Notes under the pieces: generated by a model
Seen by the model: the letters and a program-made list of their open reading frames with translations, nothing else
The model's database searches: none
What the model was told of the DNA's origin: nothing
Translations under genes and position numbers: made by a program
Shown: piece by piece, positions 16,721 to 26,993 of the stretch
How positions within the stretch are numbered: the stretch's first letter is position 1
How the letters are laid out: every line of letters begins with the position of its first letter
Source of the DNA: CAWGYT01 sp963826795
GTDB taxonomy: Bacteria > Planctomycetota > Planctomycetia > Pirellulales > Pirellulaceae
Direction of reading: 5' to 3'
Length of the DNA: 64,000 nt
Assembly (NCBI GenBank): GCA_963826795.1
Contig: CAWGYT010000012.1
Coordinates: forward strand, 1-64,000

Positions 16721-17692
16721 ATGATTCGAGCCGTTTCGGACCTGTCGACGGGGCGATCCCGACCGATCCACGCGGCGTCTTTGCGAGGTTGCGAAGACCT
16801 GCACCTCGAGGTCGTCCCGTGCGGAATCTGCGGCCACGACACGCCGCGCCGACTCTTTACGGAGCATTACGAGCTTCACGGCCAACGCTTCCAACTCGGA
16901 ATCAATTGCTGTGCCACATGCGGTCAGATTTACATCTCGCCGCGTTTGGATCGGGACTCGGTCCGTGAGGTCTACCGGCACGATCGCGCGCACACGATCA
17001 GTCACAATTATTGCTGGACCGATAGCGCCAGCGACGCCCGTTTTCAGCCACTCCTTCAGCGGCTCTTGGAAATCTGCCCCAGCGGGCGATTGCTCGACGT
17101 CGGCTGCGGCAATGGAAGTTTCCTGGCGGCGGCTCAGTGCCGAGGTGTGTGGGAACTGACAGGAGTCGAACCTGTGGCGGCGGCAGCGGCTCAGGCCCAA
17201 CAACGCATCGCAGCACCGATCCACGCGGTTTCCCTGGAGGGGGCCCCACTGCCCCAGGGCTACTTCGACGTGATCACTCTCTTGGGCGTCTTGGAACACG
17301 TTCACGATCCGCTCGAGCTGTTGCGACAGGCCAAGCAACTGCTGCGACCGCAGGGCGTGATCGCTGTCTACGTGCCGAACTTTCATTACCTGCGACTCAA
17401 AGATACCGGGCCCATCTGCTGGGTGCGACGACGTTGCTGGAGTCACCTCGCGCCACAGGAGCACTTGTTTCATTTCACCCCGCATAGCCTGCGCCGCCTG
17501 ATGCAGCGGTCGGGGTTCGTAACCCAGCGGATGGATGTGGGACCTCCGTTCCTACGCGGGTCTGGATTTCAACGCTGGCTAAAACGAACTGCCTTCGCCG
17601 CCGCCGCTTCCCTTTATCGGACCACGGGAATTCATCTCGGCGGTCTGGAAATCATTGCCCGATTGGCGACCGAACAAGAGACCTCCGAATGA
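16721..17692 (+). CDS. Class I SAM-dependent methyltransferase with N-terminal zinc-binding region
   Basis: 323 residues. An N-terminal pair CGICG and CCATCG (about residues 33-70) probably binds zinc, as in the 'class I SAM methyltransferase' sugar/lipid-modifying group. The Rossmann motif I is LLDVGCGNGSFL, followed by LTGVEPVAAAA (acidic motif II), FDVITLLGVLEHVHDP (motif IV-like) and a C-terminal LAPQEHLFHFT stretch typical of this clan. Start ATG 16721 is set by AAGGAG six bases upstream; two earlier ATGs are in frame. The stop overlaps the next gene's ATG (ATGA, 17689-17692), indicating translational coupling. Substrate unknown; neighbours suggest modification of a small molecule or glycan. 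Confidence 0.8.
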   Translation: MIRAVSDLSTGRSRPIHAASLRGCEDLHLEVVPCGICGHDTPRRLFTEHYELHGQRFQLGINCCATCGQIYISPRLDRDSVREVYRHDRAHTISHNYCWTDSASDARFQPLLQRLLEICPSGRLLDVGCGNGSFLAAAQCRGVWELTGVEPVAAAAAQAQQRIAAPIHAVSLEGAPLPQGYFDVITLLGVLEHVHDPLELLRQAKQLLRPQGVIAVYVPNFHYLRLKDTGPICWVRRRCWSHLAPQEHLFHFTPHSLRRLMQRSGFVTQRMDVGPPFLRGSGFQRWLKRTAFAAAASLYRTTGIHLGGLEIIARLATEQETSE

Positions 17693-18663
17693 ACGTCCTC
17701 GTTTCCAGTGCAGGGCGTCGTGGCGCCTTAATTCGAATGATCCGCGAGACGATTCAGCCTCAGGGCGGACGCGTGTACGCGGTCGACGCCGCGCCCTGGT
17801 CCTCCGCTTGTCGGATGGCCGACGGCTGGGAATTGGTTCCGCGGTTTGATGATTCCCATTTCTTCGACGCCGTCGCCTCGATCTGCCATCGTCACGACAT
17901 CCGCCTGATTATTCCGACACACGATCACGAACTGCCAATTTACGCGAAGCTCAGTCCGCTGTTCGCCGCCCTGAACATTCATGTTGCCTGCAGCGGCCCC
18001 CAAACCGTGGCGCTGGCCCAAGACAAGCGGCGGACCGATCGGTTCCTCACCGCGGCCGGGCTTCCGACCGTTCCCCGCATCTCGGACGATCGCGTCCGGC
18101 AACTTGATCCCACACTTCCGTTCCCCTTGGTCGTGAAGCCCAGCCACGGTAGTGCCTCCGCCGGAGTCCATATCGCCCACGACATCGAGGAATTGGCCTT
18201 CTATCTGAAACGAACCAAGTCCCCCCTCATCCAGCAGCACGCCAAGGGACGAGAGTACACGACCAATCTGTTTGTCGATCCCCAGGGCCGATGTGTCGTG
18301 GCTGTCCCTCACTGGCGAGTCGAGACGCGCGGCGGCGAAGTTTCGAAATGCGTGACGGTTCGCAAGCCCTGCCTGCTGGACTTGGCCGCCCGTCTGGCGA
18401 GAGCCCTTCCGGACGCCCGAGGACCGCTTTGTTTTCAGGCCTTTGTCGACGATCAGGATCAGCCGCAATTGCTTGAAATCAACGCCCGCTTCGGCGGAGG
18501 ATACCCCGTTGCGCATCAGGCAGGAGCGAACTTCGTCCAACTCCTGATCGATCAAATCGAAGGCCGTCGCTCGACGCCGCCGACCTGGGTCGACGGACTG
18601 GCGATGACTCGCTGGGATGACGCCGTGTTTTGGCAAGTGCCCGAGACGCAGCGATGCGCTTGA
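17689..18663 (+). CDS. ATP-grasp ligase (carbamoyl-phosphate-synthase-like / PylC-like)
   Basis: 324 residues. N-terminal Rossmann-like pre-ATP-grasp domain (MNVLVSSAGRRGALI...YAVDAAPWSSACRMAD), then the ATP-grasp fold: FPLVVKPSHGSASAGV (ATP-binding Lys and Gly-rich loop), IQQHAKGREYTTNLFVD, and the metal site QLLEINARFGGGYPVAH. Enzymes of this shape join a carboxylate to an amine or activate a carboxylate through an acyl phosphate. It overlaps the methyltransferase by 4 bases and the HAD gene by 10, so the three are one unit. In other bacteria ATP-grasp and HAD pairs of this type sit in surface-sugar or amino-acid-conjugate clusters, but no substrate can be read from the sequence. Confidence 0.82.
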   Translation: MNVLVSSAGRRGALIRMIRETIQPQGGRVYAVDAAPWSSACRMADGWELVPRFDDSHFFDAVASICHRHDIRLIIPTHDHELPIYAKLSPLFAALNIHVACSGPQTVALAQDKRRTDRFLTAAGLPTVPRISDDRVRQLDPTLPFPLVVKPSHGSASAGVHIAHDIEELAFYLKRTKSPLIQQHAKGREYTTNLFVDPQGRCVVAVPHWRVETRGGEVSKCVTVRKPCLLDLAARLARALPDARGPLCFQAFVDDQDQPQLLEINARFGGGYPVAHQAGANFVQLLIDQIEGRRSTPPTWVDGLAMTRWDDAVFWQVPETQRCA

Positions 18664-19355
18664 GTGACTTCTCCGTGGTCGCCTTCGACCTGGATGACAC
18701 GCTCTACCTGGAACGCGACTACGTCCGCAGCGGCTTCCAGGCCGTCGGACGCCACCTGGCGAGCCACCTTGGTGAGTCGCCCGATCTCGGGGCTGCCTTC
18801 GCGCGTTGCTGCTGGCAGCTTTTTCTCGCCGGAGTACGAGGGAGGATTTTTGACGCGGCCTGGAGCCAGCTCGACGTCCCGGGCCCCCTCCCTCTCCAAC
18901 AACTCGTCGACTGCTATCGGACGCACACGCCTCAGATCCAATTGTTGCCAGACTCCGACGCGTTGCTCACGCAGCTCCACAAACAATGCAGGATCTGGGT
19001 GATTACCGACGGTCACTTGGCGAGTCAACAGGCGAAACTCCAGTCGCTTGCGCTCAAAGCACGCGGAGTTCGCGTGGTTTGCACCGACCGTTGGGGCCGC
19101 GAGTTCTGGAAGCCTCACCCCAGGAGTTTCCAGTTCGTGCAGGAAACCAGCGGCGTCCTGGCTCATCGATGCGTCTATCTTGGTGACAATCCTCACAAGG
19201 ACTTCGCGACGCCGCGTGAAATCGGCTGGGCAACGATCCGGGTCCGTCGCGTCGAAGGGCTTCACGCCGATCAGGCGAGCGATCCCAAGCGCGGCCCGGA
19301 TCTCGAGGTCCCGGACCTGGCGGGCCTGCTTTGGGCGGAACGCCGCGTCGCCTGA
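18654..19355 (+). CDS. HAD superfamily hydrolase
   Basis: 233 residues from ATG 18654, which lies inside the end of the ATP-grasp gene in another frame; the longer frame from 18630 only adds antisense-like residues. Motif I is VVAFDLDDTLY (nucleophile and acid/base Asp), motif II the Thr of WVITDG, motif III a Lys near WKPHPRSF, motif IV CVYLGDNPHKDF. A helical cap (about 20-90) places it in the C1 cap group with phosphoglycolate-phosphatase-like enzymes. Likely phosphatase acting on the product or intermediate of the neighbouring methyltransferase and ATP-grasp enzymes (inference). Confidence 0.85.
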   Translation: MRLSDFSVVAFDLDDTLYLERDYVRSGFQAVGRHLASHLGESPDLGAAFARCCWQLFLAGVRGRIFDAAWSQLDVPGPLPLQQLVDCYRTHTPQIQLLPDSDALLTQLHKQCRIWVITDGHLASQQAKLQSLALKARGVRVVCTDRWGREFWKPHPRSFQFVQETSGVLAHRCVYLGDNPHKDFATPREIGWATIRVRRVEGLHADQASDPKRGPDLEVPDLAGLLWAERRVA

Positions 19356-19479
19356 CGAACACGACAATCCAGGCAAGATAAGCCGCGACGCGCGCTTCGA
19401 CTCGATTCCGACTGCTTCGGTTGCCGAAACCTTGTTGCTAGTCCGATTCCAAATCACCGCGTTGCAAGGGCACTCGACC

Positions 19480-20033
19480 GTGGCCATTCGAGAGAATTTG
19501 GAGAATCTGTACCTCTGTTGGCTATCCAAGCCCAAAGCGGAGCGTGCGTTGTATCGCTGCATTTTGGGGCACCAAGTCCACTCGATCGTGGAATTGGGCA
19601 TTGCAAGCCCGCAGCGGACGCTCCGTCTAATTCGATTGGCCCGCCGCAGTTCGCCCGATCACGAGATCCGCTATGCGGGCGTCGACTTATTCGATGCCCG
19701 CCCCGAGGGCCCTGGACGGACCACGCTCAAGAAGATGCACCAGCTGCTGGCAGGCAGCGGCGCTAGCGTCGCCTCGTCCCCGGCGATCCGTTCTCGGCAC
19801 TTGCCCGTGTCGCGAATCAATTGTCGAACACCCATTTGCTGATCATCGGTGCCGACCACGAGTCGTCCTCGATGGACCGAGCATGGCGGTACATTCCGCG
19901 CATGTTGACTCCCACAACTGTCGTGCTCGAGGCGCCCCTGGATCACGCGACTGCCCCTTTCGTGCGACTGACCACGGCCGATATCTATGCTCGAGCGGCG
20001 GCGGCCGAAAAGAGTCAACGGATCGCTGCCTGA
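19480..20033 (+). pseudogene. Conserved planctomycete-type protein, frameshifted
   Basis: The first half starts at GTG 19480 (AIRENLENLYLCWLSKPKAE, then IVELGIASPQRTLRLIRLA and YAGVDLFDARP), a Rossmann-like opening reminiscent of SAM-dependent enzymes (VELG...GVD). It ends prematurely at a TGA near 19841. Reading one frame over from about 19778 gives a smooth continuation (GDPFSALARVANQLSNTHLL, IIGADHESSSMDRAWRYIP) to the stop at 20033. The break is at CGTCCCCGG and fits loss of a single base. It follows the HAD gene on the same strand after 124 bases. Function unknown; may be intact in the organism if the missing base is a sequencing error. Confidence 0.6.
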
Positions 20034-20501
20034 AGTAGACCGCTCAATACGACCGGTCGCGGGCGACGTCACGCCGTGCGGGCCGGATTCGAAGGCGACC
20101 TTTCCCGCCAAGGCAGCCCGGACGCCAGTCCGGGGCTAACTGCCCCCAGATCGCCTATCTCTCCCGACATCCGACCCGCGTCCCTTCTCAAGTGGCCTCG
20201 GGGCCGATCGCATCCGTCACGCCAGTTCGTACGCGGCTTACGATTTCGCTTTCACGCGAGTCTCTGGCCGCGATAGGGGACGTCGCCGGCTCCGCTTCCG
20301 AATGGTCACGCCGCTCGGTCGCGAAAATGGACGAACCACGGGGTCTCGGACGTGTCCCAGGCGGTGGCGGATCGACGTGTCCGGGTCGCGCGTCGGATCG
20401 GGACGCGTCGCCTCTTCAAGATTCCGACCCTGTCGGCGAACAGAGAACTGGCTAAAATCGTAGGGTGCCCTACGCGCGTCTTTGATGTGGAAAACCGATT
20501 C
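20034..20501. other. Intergenic region upstream of the protein kinase
   Basis: No supportable gene. Frames exist on both strands through GC-rich sequence but have no motif and shadow one another. The region should contain the promoter of the kinase gene; I cannot identify a consensus promoter with confidence. Confidence 0.4.
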
Positions 20502-22145
20502 ATGACCGACAGTTCCAGAACCCCGCGAAATTCCATCGCCAACGACGTCACGCTCGAAATGAACTCGGGCGAGATGGCCGATCTGCTGGAGAGTCTGCGT
20601 CCGGTGGAGTTGGTCGAGGGATCGGGCCCCGAAATGACAAGCGAGACGCGGCAGTTACTGCGCTGCCGTCTGCGGCTGGCCTCGCTCGTGATGTTTTTCG
20701 GATTCGCCGCATTTCTGATTCGCAACCTGATTTGGCCCGCCTCCGACGAGCCCGCCGGCTTGCTTTTCTCCCTCCACGTGCTGATCACCGTCGTCCTCGG
20801 TGTCCAAGGTTTTTCGCTTTGTCGCAAGTGTGTGATTTCAACCGCGTGGCTTCGGCTGCAAGAGATCCTGGTGTTCGGGCTGCCCGGGCTGTTCTTCCTG
20901 CTGCTGCAGATCTACGAGATGACGCGGTGTGCCCAGATGGGCTTCTTGCCCTCGCCGGTCGGCAGCTGGCTGCTGTTAATGTTCACTTACGCGTTGCTAA
21001 TTCCCAATCACTGGCAACGAGCGTCGATCGTGATCGGGGGGATGACCCTGGCCCCGCTGAGTGCGACCCTTTGGCTGGTGTTCAACGATCCGTATTGTCA
21101 GGCGGCAACCAACGCCGACGTCAACTACGTCTCCACGCAGGCACTCTCGTTGCTGGCGGGTGCCTTGGTCGCGATTGTCGGTGTCCGGACGATGCGAATG
21201 CTGCGATCGGAAGCGTTCGAGGCCCGCCAGTTGGGGCAATATCATCTTCGAAAGCTGATTGGCCGGGGCGGGATGGGCGACGTCTACTTAGCCGAACATC
21301 AAATGATGCGTCGGCCGTGCGCCGTCAAGGTGATCCAGCCGAACCGAGCGGGTGACCCCCGATCCATGGCGCGTTTCGAGCGCGAGGTGCGTTCAATCGC
21401 GCGACTTTCGCATTGGAACAGCGTCGACATCTTTGACTACGGACGGACCGCCGATGGGACGTTTTATTACGTGATGGAATACTTGCCCGGGCTGAGTATC
21501 CAACAGCTCGTGGACCAGCATGGCCCACTCGGGACGGATCGAGCGATCTATTTGCTGCGACAGGTCTGTGATGCGCTGCGAGAGGCCCACCAGGAAGGGC
21601 TGATCCACCGCGACATCAAGCCGGCGAACATCTTCGCCGCCGAGCGTGGGGGACAGTATGATGTCGCCAAGCTGCTCGATTTCGGCCTGGCAAAACCGTT
21701 GGTCGAGCACGACGGGTCGGTCGACGTGACGATGGACGGCGTGATTAGCGGCTCGCCGCTTTACATGTCACCCGAGCAGGCCTTGGGAGACAGCGAGCCG
21801 GACGTGCGAAGCGACATTTATTCTCTGGGCGGAGTCGCCTATTTCATGGTCACGGGCCGGCCGCCTTTCGAGGGCGACAAGCCGTTAAAAGTGATTTTGG
21901 CCCACGCCAACCAGAAGCTTGTGCCTCCCTCGGACCATTTGGCTGAAATCCCGGATGACTTCGAGCGGATCGTGTTGCGGTCGCTTTCCAAGCGGCCAGA
22001 GGACCGGTTTCAATCGATCGAGGAGTTGGCCGAGGCCCTGGAGAACTGCCAGGATGCCCATCTTTGGAACCGGAAGCTCGCCCAGCGATGGTGGCAAGAT
22101 CGAGTCAAATCGGGTTCGGCCACCTCGGTCATGATGGCTGGCTGA
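20502..22145 (+). CDS. Membrane Ser/Thr protein kinase, TM region before the kinase domain
   Basis: 547 residues from ATG 20502; the frame extends to 20352 but the extra 50 residues look non-coding. Residues 55-230 hold about six hydrophobic segments. The Hanks-type kinase domain follows (245-515): G-loop IGRGGMGDVY, Lys276 in CAVKVIQ, Glu294, catalytic HRDIKPAN (D371), DFG at 393-395 and SPLYMSPEQ. All catalytic residues are present so it should be active, phosphorylating Ser/Thr in the cytoplasm. Most bacterial kinases of this type carry the TM helix after the kinase domain; here a whole membrane domain precedes it, and there is no C-terminal sensor. Target unknown. Confidence 0.88.
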   Translation: MTDSSRTPRNSIANDVTLEMNSGEMADLLESLRPVELVEGSGPEMTSETRQLLRCRLRLASLVMFFGFAAFLIRNLIWPASDEPAGLLFSLHVLITVVLGVQGFSLCRKCVISTAWLRLQEILVFGLPGLFFLLLQIYEMTRCAQMGFLPSPVGSWLLLMFTYALLIPNHWQRASIVIGGMTLAPLSATLWLVFNDPYCQAATNADVNYVSTQALSLLAGALVAIVGVRTMRMLRSEAFEARQLGQYHLRKLIGRGGMGDVYLAEHQMMRRPCAVKVIQPNRAGDPRSMARFEREVRSIARLSHWNSVDIFDYGRTADGTFYYVMEYLPGLSIQQLVDQHGPLGTDRAIYLLRQVCDALREAHQEGLIHRDIKPANIFAAERGGQYDVAKLLDFGLAKPLVEHDGSVDVTMDGVISGSPLYMSPEQALGDSEPDVRSDIYSLGGVAYFMVTGRPPFEGDKPLKVILAHANQKLVPPSDHLAEIPDDFERIVLRSLSKRPEDRFQSIEELAEALENCQDAHLWNRKLAQRWWQDRVKSGSATSVMMAG

Positions 22146-22270
22146 GCAGGCGATTGCGACCGAGATGCGATCGTCCAGCTGCCGTTCATTCGCTTCGGCC
22201 GACTGGCATGGCGGCACGTCGGTCGCTTGCGTTGTGCTCTCACGAAACGTCGAGCGGGGCACGGCCTTCC

Positions 22271-22335
22271 GCCGGCTGAATTCTCGGCCTGGGCCGGCTG
22301 AATTCTCGGCCTGGGCCGGCTGAATTCTCTGGCTG
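22271..22335. repeat. 22-bp tandem repeat
   Basis: GCCGGCTGAATTCTCGGCCTGG is repeated just under three times, the last copy diverging to GAATTCTCTGGCTGGG. It lies in the intergenic region between the kinase gene and leuC. No function is evident. Confidence 0.75.
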
Positions 22336-22454
22336 GGTCTGACCACACGCAACCAGCGCGTTGAAAACCGGTCTGCGGCGTCTCCCCGGTCGAGGACGGG
22401 AAGCTATAATCGGGGGTTTGTCCGGGGTCTGTGAAGGAGGTTGAAGCGGAGTCG

Positions 22455-23870
<1,416 letters not shown>

Positions 23871-23898
23871 CACAAGCAAAACCGAAGGCTCAAGTTCG

Positions 23899-24492
23899 AT
23901 GGAAGCATTCACCAAGCACACGGGGCGCGTGGCCACCATGGACCGCGCCAATGTCGACACCGACCAGATCATCCCCAAGCAGTTTCTGAAACGAATCGAA
24001 CGCACCGGATTCGGCCAGTATCTGTTCTTCGACTGGCGTTTCTTGGAAGATGGCCAGCCGAACCCGGATTTTGAATTGAACCGTCCCGAGGCAAAGGGGG
24101 CGAGCATCCTCGTAACCCGCCGTAACTTCGGTTCGGGCTCAAGTCGCGAGCATGCCGTGTGGGCTTTGGCCGATTTTGGATTCCGAGCCGTTTTGGCGCC
24201 CAGTTTTGCCGACATCTTCTTCAACAATTGTTTCAAGAACGGTCTGCTCCCGGTCGTGCTCGACGAGGCCTGCATCGAGACGATTTTTCAGCGGGCAGCG
24301 GCCGATGCGAATTATCAGCTGACGGTCGATTTGGAAACGCAAACCGTCTCCGATTCCAACGGCCTTGCGACCGCCTTCCAGGTCGAACCCGCACGGCGGG
24401 AAAGGATGCTTGGCGGACTGGATGACATTGCCATGACGCTACTGCACGAGGACAAAATCCGAGCCTACGAGGCCGAGCGGGGAATTTGCTAG
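23899..24492 (+). CDS. leuD: 3-isopropylmalate dehydratase small subunit
   Basis: 197 residues, full length. Swivelling domain of isopropylmalate isomerase, partner of the LeuC encoded immediately upstream. Diagnostic features: VDTDQIIPKQFLKRIERTGF near the N-terminus, ILVTRRNFGSGSSREHAVWA (substrate-binding Ser/Arg) and FADIFFNNCFKNGLLPV. Start ATG 23899 follows the leuC stop by 28 bases. No leuA or leuB is present in the window, so the leucine genes are dispersed in this genome. Confidence 0.96.
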   Translation: MEAFTKHTGRVATMDRANVDTDQIIPKQFLKRIERTGFGQYLFFDWRFLEDGQPNPDFELNRPEAKGASILVTRRNFGSGSSREHAVWALADFGFRAVLAPSFADIFFNNCFKNGLLPVVLDEACIETIFQRAAADANYQLTVDLETQTVSDSNGLATAFQVEPARRERMLGGLDDIAMTLLHEDKIRAYEAERGIC

Positions 24493-24559
24493 GGCCGGCT
24501 GGAACTCCGGTGGCCGCCTTCCCGACGGGCCGCCGCGTCAGGGCCGCCGCGTGAGGGTC

Positions 24560-24581
24560 GGCCGCGTGATTCAGCGCGGCC
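24560..24581. terminator. Possible terminator hairpin after leuD
   Basis: GGCCGCG-TGATTCAG-CGCGGCC gives a perfect 7-base stem with an 8-base loop, 68 bases after the leuD stop. There is no following T run, so it may be a Rho-assisted or mRNA-stabilising hairpin and not a classic terminator. Confidence 0.35.
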
Positions 24582-24648
24582 GCATGTCGGCTTCGCCTGC
24601 TAACCCTCGGCTGCTCATTCATTCTTGTTCTTGGAAAGGCCGCTCGCC

Positions 24649-25722
24649 ATGATTTGTCGGATTGCTCGCTACCTGATCTGCGGTGCCATCCTCACGACCC
24701 AGGGAACGGTCTTCGGTCAGGATGCGGCCCCAGCGACCGGGGCGACACCCGAGACGATCGCCGACGAACTCGATCTGCCGCTGGGAATCGCCGTCCAGCC
24801 AGAATCGGGCGATGTGTTCGTGGCCGAGAGTGGCCGGGGACGCATCCTTCGTTACGTCGACGGAATGCCTCAGGAAGTCGCGGTGGGATTTCCCCAAGAG
24901 ACCTTCGAAAACGAACCGACCCTGAAGCTCGGGCCGCTCGGGTTGGTGTTCCTCAACAACGAAACTCTGCTCGTCGGCGGTGGAGGACAGGTCGGCGGCG
25001 AGGACGTCATTTACGTGATGACGGTTAAGTCACCCGGGCAACCTCCGCAAGCGGCCAGCGAGGCCATTCGATTGGGGCCGCTCAAGTCCAGTGTCGCGCC
25101 GTCAGGGGGCGGTAATTTCGTCGGCCTGGTCGCTTCGACGCAGGCCGTGTTCGCCACATCCAATCTCACGGGCGGACCGGGCTGGATTGTCGAATTGGAA
25201 ATCAAGAAGTCCGACCAGGTGAATCGACGCGAGGGGTTCGGTCGCTTCGAGCCGTTCATTCCGGCCGAGCGGTTGGTGGGTGTGGCGCATCCGGCGGGCA
25301 TCTCGCTCAGCCCTCAGGGCGAGATTGTCGTGGGATTTGTGGGCGAGTTGAGCGAGACGCGGGACAGCCGACTGGCTTTTTTCCGGTCTCACGATGGCCG
25401 ACTGCTCTTGAATCTCGAGGTGCCGCTGTACGATCTGGTCGCGGTCGGCTACGGGGGGCCACAGGGGGCCCCCACGAATCGGTTCCTGTACGCCTTGGAT
25501 CTCGCCTGGGCGCGGCCGTCCGAGGCCGGTCTGTTCCGACTGGATGCCGTCCTCAACGGGGGCCGAATGGAGGTCAAAGCGGTTCGCATTGCCCCGCTGG
25601 CTCGTCCGGTGGCGATGACGCGCACCTTGGACGGGTCGCTTTACGTGACGGTCTTGGGCCCACCGGGCAAGGAAGCCGGGAAGCCGGCGGGCAAAGTCCT
25701 CCGTTTCCCGCCCGGCTTGTAG
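24649..25722 (+). CDS. Secreted beta-propeller (SMP-30/NHL-like) protein
   Basis: 357 residues from ATG 24649; residues 1-25 are a signal peptide (RIARYLICGAILTTQGTVFG, cleavage near FGQ-DA). The mature part has repeated propeller blades such as LPLGIAVQPESGDVFVAESG followed by RILRYVDG, and further ISLSPQGEIVVGFVG and RTLDGSLYVTVLGPPG, which suit an NHL/gluconolactonase-like six-bladed propeller. No enzymatic metal site can be asserted. It is probably periplasmic. Stands alone between leuD and the CPBP protease. Confidence 0.72.
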   Translation: MICRIARYLICGAILTTQGTVFGQDAAPATGATPETIADELDLPLGIAVQPESGDVFVAESGRGRILRYVDGMPQEVAVGFPQETFENEPTLKLGPLGLVFLNNETLLVGGGGQVGGEDVIYVMTVKSPGQPPQAASEAIRLGPLKSSVAPSGGGNFVGLVASTQAVFATSNLTGGPGWIVELEIKKSDQVNRREGFGRFEPFIPAERLVGVAHPAGISLSPQGEIVVGFVGELSETRDSRLAFFRSHDGRLLLNLEVPLYDLVAVGYGGPQGAPTNRFLYALDLAWARPSEAGLFRLDAVLNGGRMEVKAVRIAPLARPVAMTRTLDGSLYVTVLGPPGKEAGKPAGKVLRFPPGL

Positions 25723-25818
25723 CCCGACAACCGCCCACCGCGACTCACCGCCGGCAGTGGCCCTCTCGGGGAGCGCCCGATCCTGCGGCAGGCCGGGCTA
25801 GACTTGCCAGAGCACCAC

Positions 25819-25862
25819 GTCGAAATTGCACCCCGAAATTGCACCCCGAAATTGCACCCCGA
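25819..25862. repeat. 13-bp tandem repeat
   Basis: GAAATTGCACCCC is repeated three times and then breaks at GAACGTC. It lies between the propeller gene and the CPBP protease gene, about 60 bases before the start codon of the latter. Possibly slipped-strand expansion. Confidence 0.75.
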
Positions 25863-25919
25863 ACGTCGACCAAGAAGATCGTTACCTGATCCACCCTCCA
25901 TCGGACTCCGAGTCTCACT

Positions 25920-26834
25920 ATGACCGAAAACGCGCCCCCAGACGCCCCCAATCCTTCGGACGTGCCGCCTGACTCCAAGCCGTCGGCGGAGCCGGCGCCT
26001 GAGGCACCTCGCACCCGCGTGTTCGGCCGCTTTGCCTTCTGGATTGTCGTATTTCCCTTCCTGGTGTACCTGATCGGGATGCAAACCGGAAGCTATCTGG
26101 AAAAACTTCGAATCGCGGCGGTCAAGGGCGAGTTGGATGAGCTGCACAGCGAGGAGGGCAATCGGCCGCCGAAGGACGAAGTCGATGTGTCGACGATCGA
26201 GGTTCCGCCCGAGGCCCGATTCTTGTTCGTGCTACCCCTGGGCAAGAATTCGTACCCCTACACCTACACAGCCACGATCGGGCTCACCACACTCTGCATG
26301 CTGCTGTTCGGCTGGGGATATTTTCGCGCGCCGTTTCGGATCAGCCCCTTGAGCGTCGTGGTGGGGATCGTGGGAATCGTGGTGTGGATCGGACTCACCT
26401 ACGTCGACCGGAATTTCATCGGCCTGGCCGAATTGCTCTCCGGCGGCCGCACCGCATTCAATCCGTACGAGGAGTTAAAGGACGACCCCAGCTGGCTGCA
26501 GCGGTTCATGGCGATCCGGTTCTTCGGCCTGGTCGTGGTGGTCCCGATCGTCGAGGAGTTTTTTGTGCGGGCGTTCTTGATCCGATACGTCGACGACCCG
26601 GATTGGGACGAGCTGCCGCTGGGCCAAGCCAAAACGCTTGGCTGGCTCTCGCCGACGATCTATGGCGTGGTGGCTCACCTGACCGAACCACTGGCGGCGC
26701 TGGCCTGGTTTTCGATGGTCACGTGGTTGTACAAGCGGACCGGCAGCGTCTGGGATTGCGTGGTCGCCCATGCGATAACCAACTTGCTCTTGGGCATCTA
26801 CGTCGTTAAGTTCGATGCTTGGTATCTGTGGTGA
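25920..26834 (+). CDS. CPBP family intramembrane metalloprotease (CAAX protease-like)
   Basis: 304 residues. A disordered Pro/Ala-rich N-terminus (1-33) precedes about six membrane helices (38-54, 118-134, 142-162, 203-211 onward, 255-270, 282-298). The ABI/CPBP catalytic motifs are visible: EExxxR in PIVEEFFVRAFLIR (E212, E213, R217), H253 in VVAHL and H284 in VVAHAITN. The spacing and the WDELPLGQ segment resemble the exosortase-associated CAAX-protease-related subgroup, but no exosortase is in the window. Role probably in processing membrane proteins. Start ATG 25920 at the beginning of the frame. Confidence 0.85.
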   Translation: MTENAPPDAPNPSDVPPDSKPSAEPAPEAPRTRVFGRFAFWIVVFPFLVYLIGMQTGSYLEKLRIAAVKGELDELHSEEGNRPPKDEVDVSTIEVPPEARFLFVLPLGKNSYPYTYTATIGLTTLCMLLFGWGYFRAPFRISPLSVVVGIVGIVVWIGLTYVDRNFIGLAELLSGGRTAFNPYEELKDDPSWLQRFMAIRFFGLVVVVPIVEEFFVRAFLIRYVDDPDWDELPLGQAKTLGWLSPTIYGVVAHLTEPLAALAWFSMVTWLYKRTGSVWDCVVAHAITNLLLGIYVVKFDAWYLW

Positions 26835-26993
26835 ATTCCGGCTTCGGGTGCAGAATCACAGCCGGCCCCGCTGAACGCCTGCGTGGGCCGCCCGATCGAC
26901 GCTCCACCCAATTTCCAGATCCCGCAGCAATTCCAGACCAGATCCCGCAGCAACGCCCTCACCCGTGAATCCCCCCGCCGAAGGCATTCTCCG

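Noticed and set aside
20034..20060. AGTAGACCGCTC resembling the REP-like core
   Set aside because: Only eight matching bases, with one missing in the core; probably chance, so not counted as a repeat copy.
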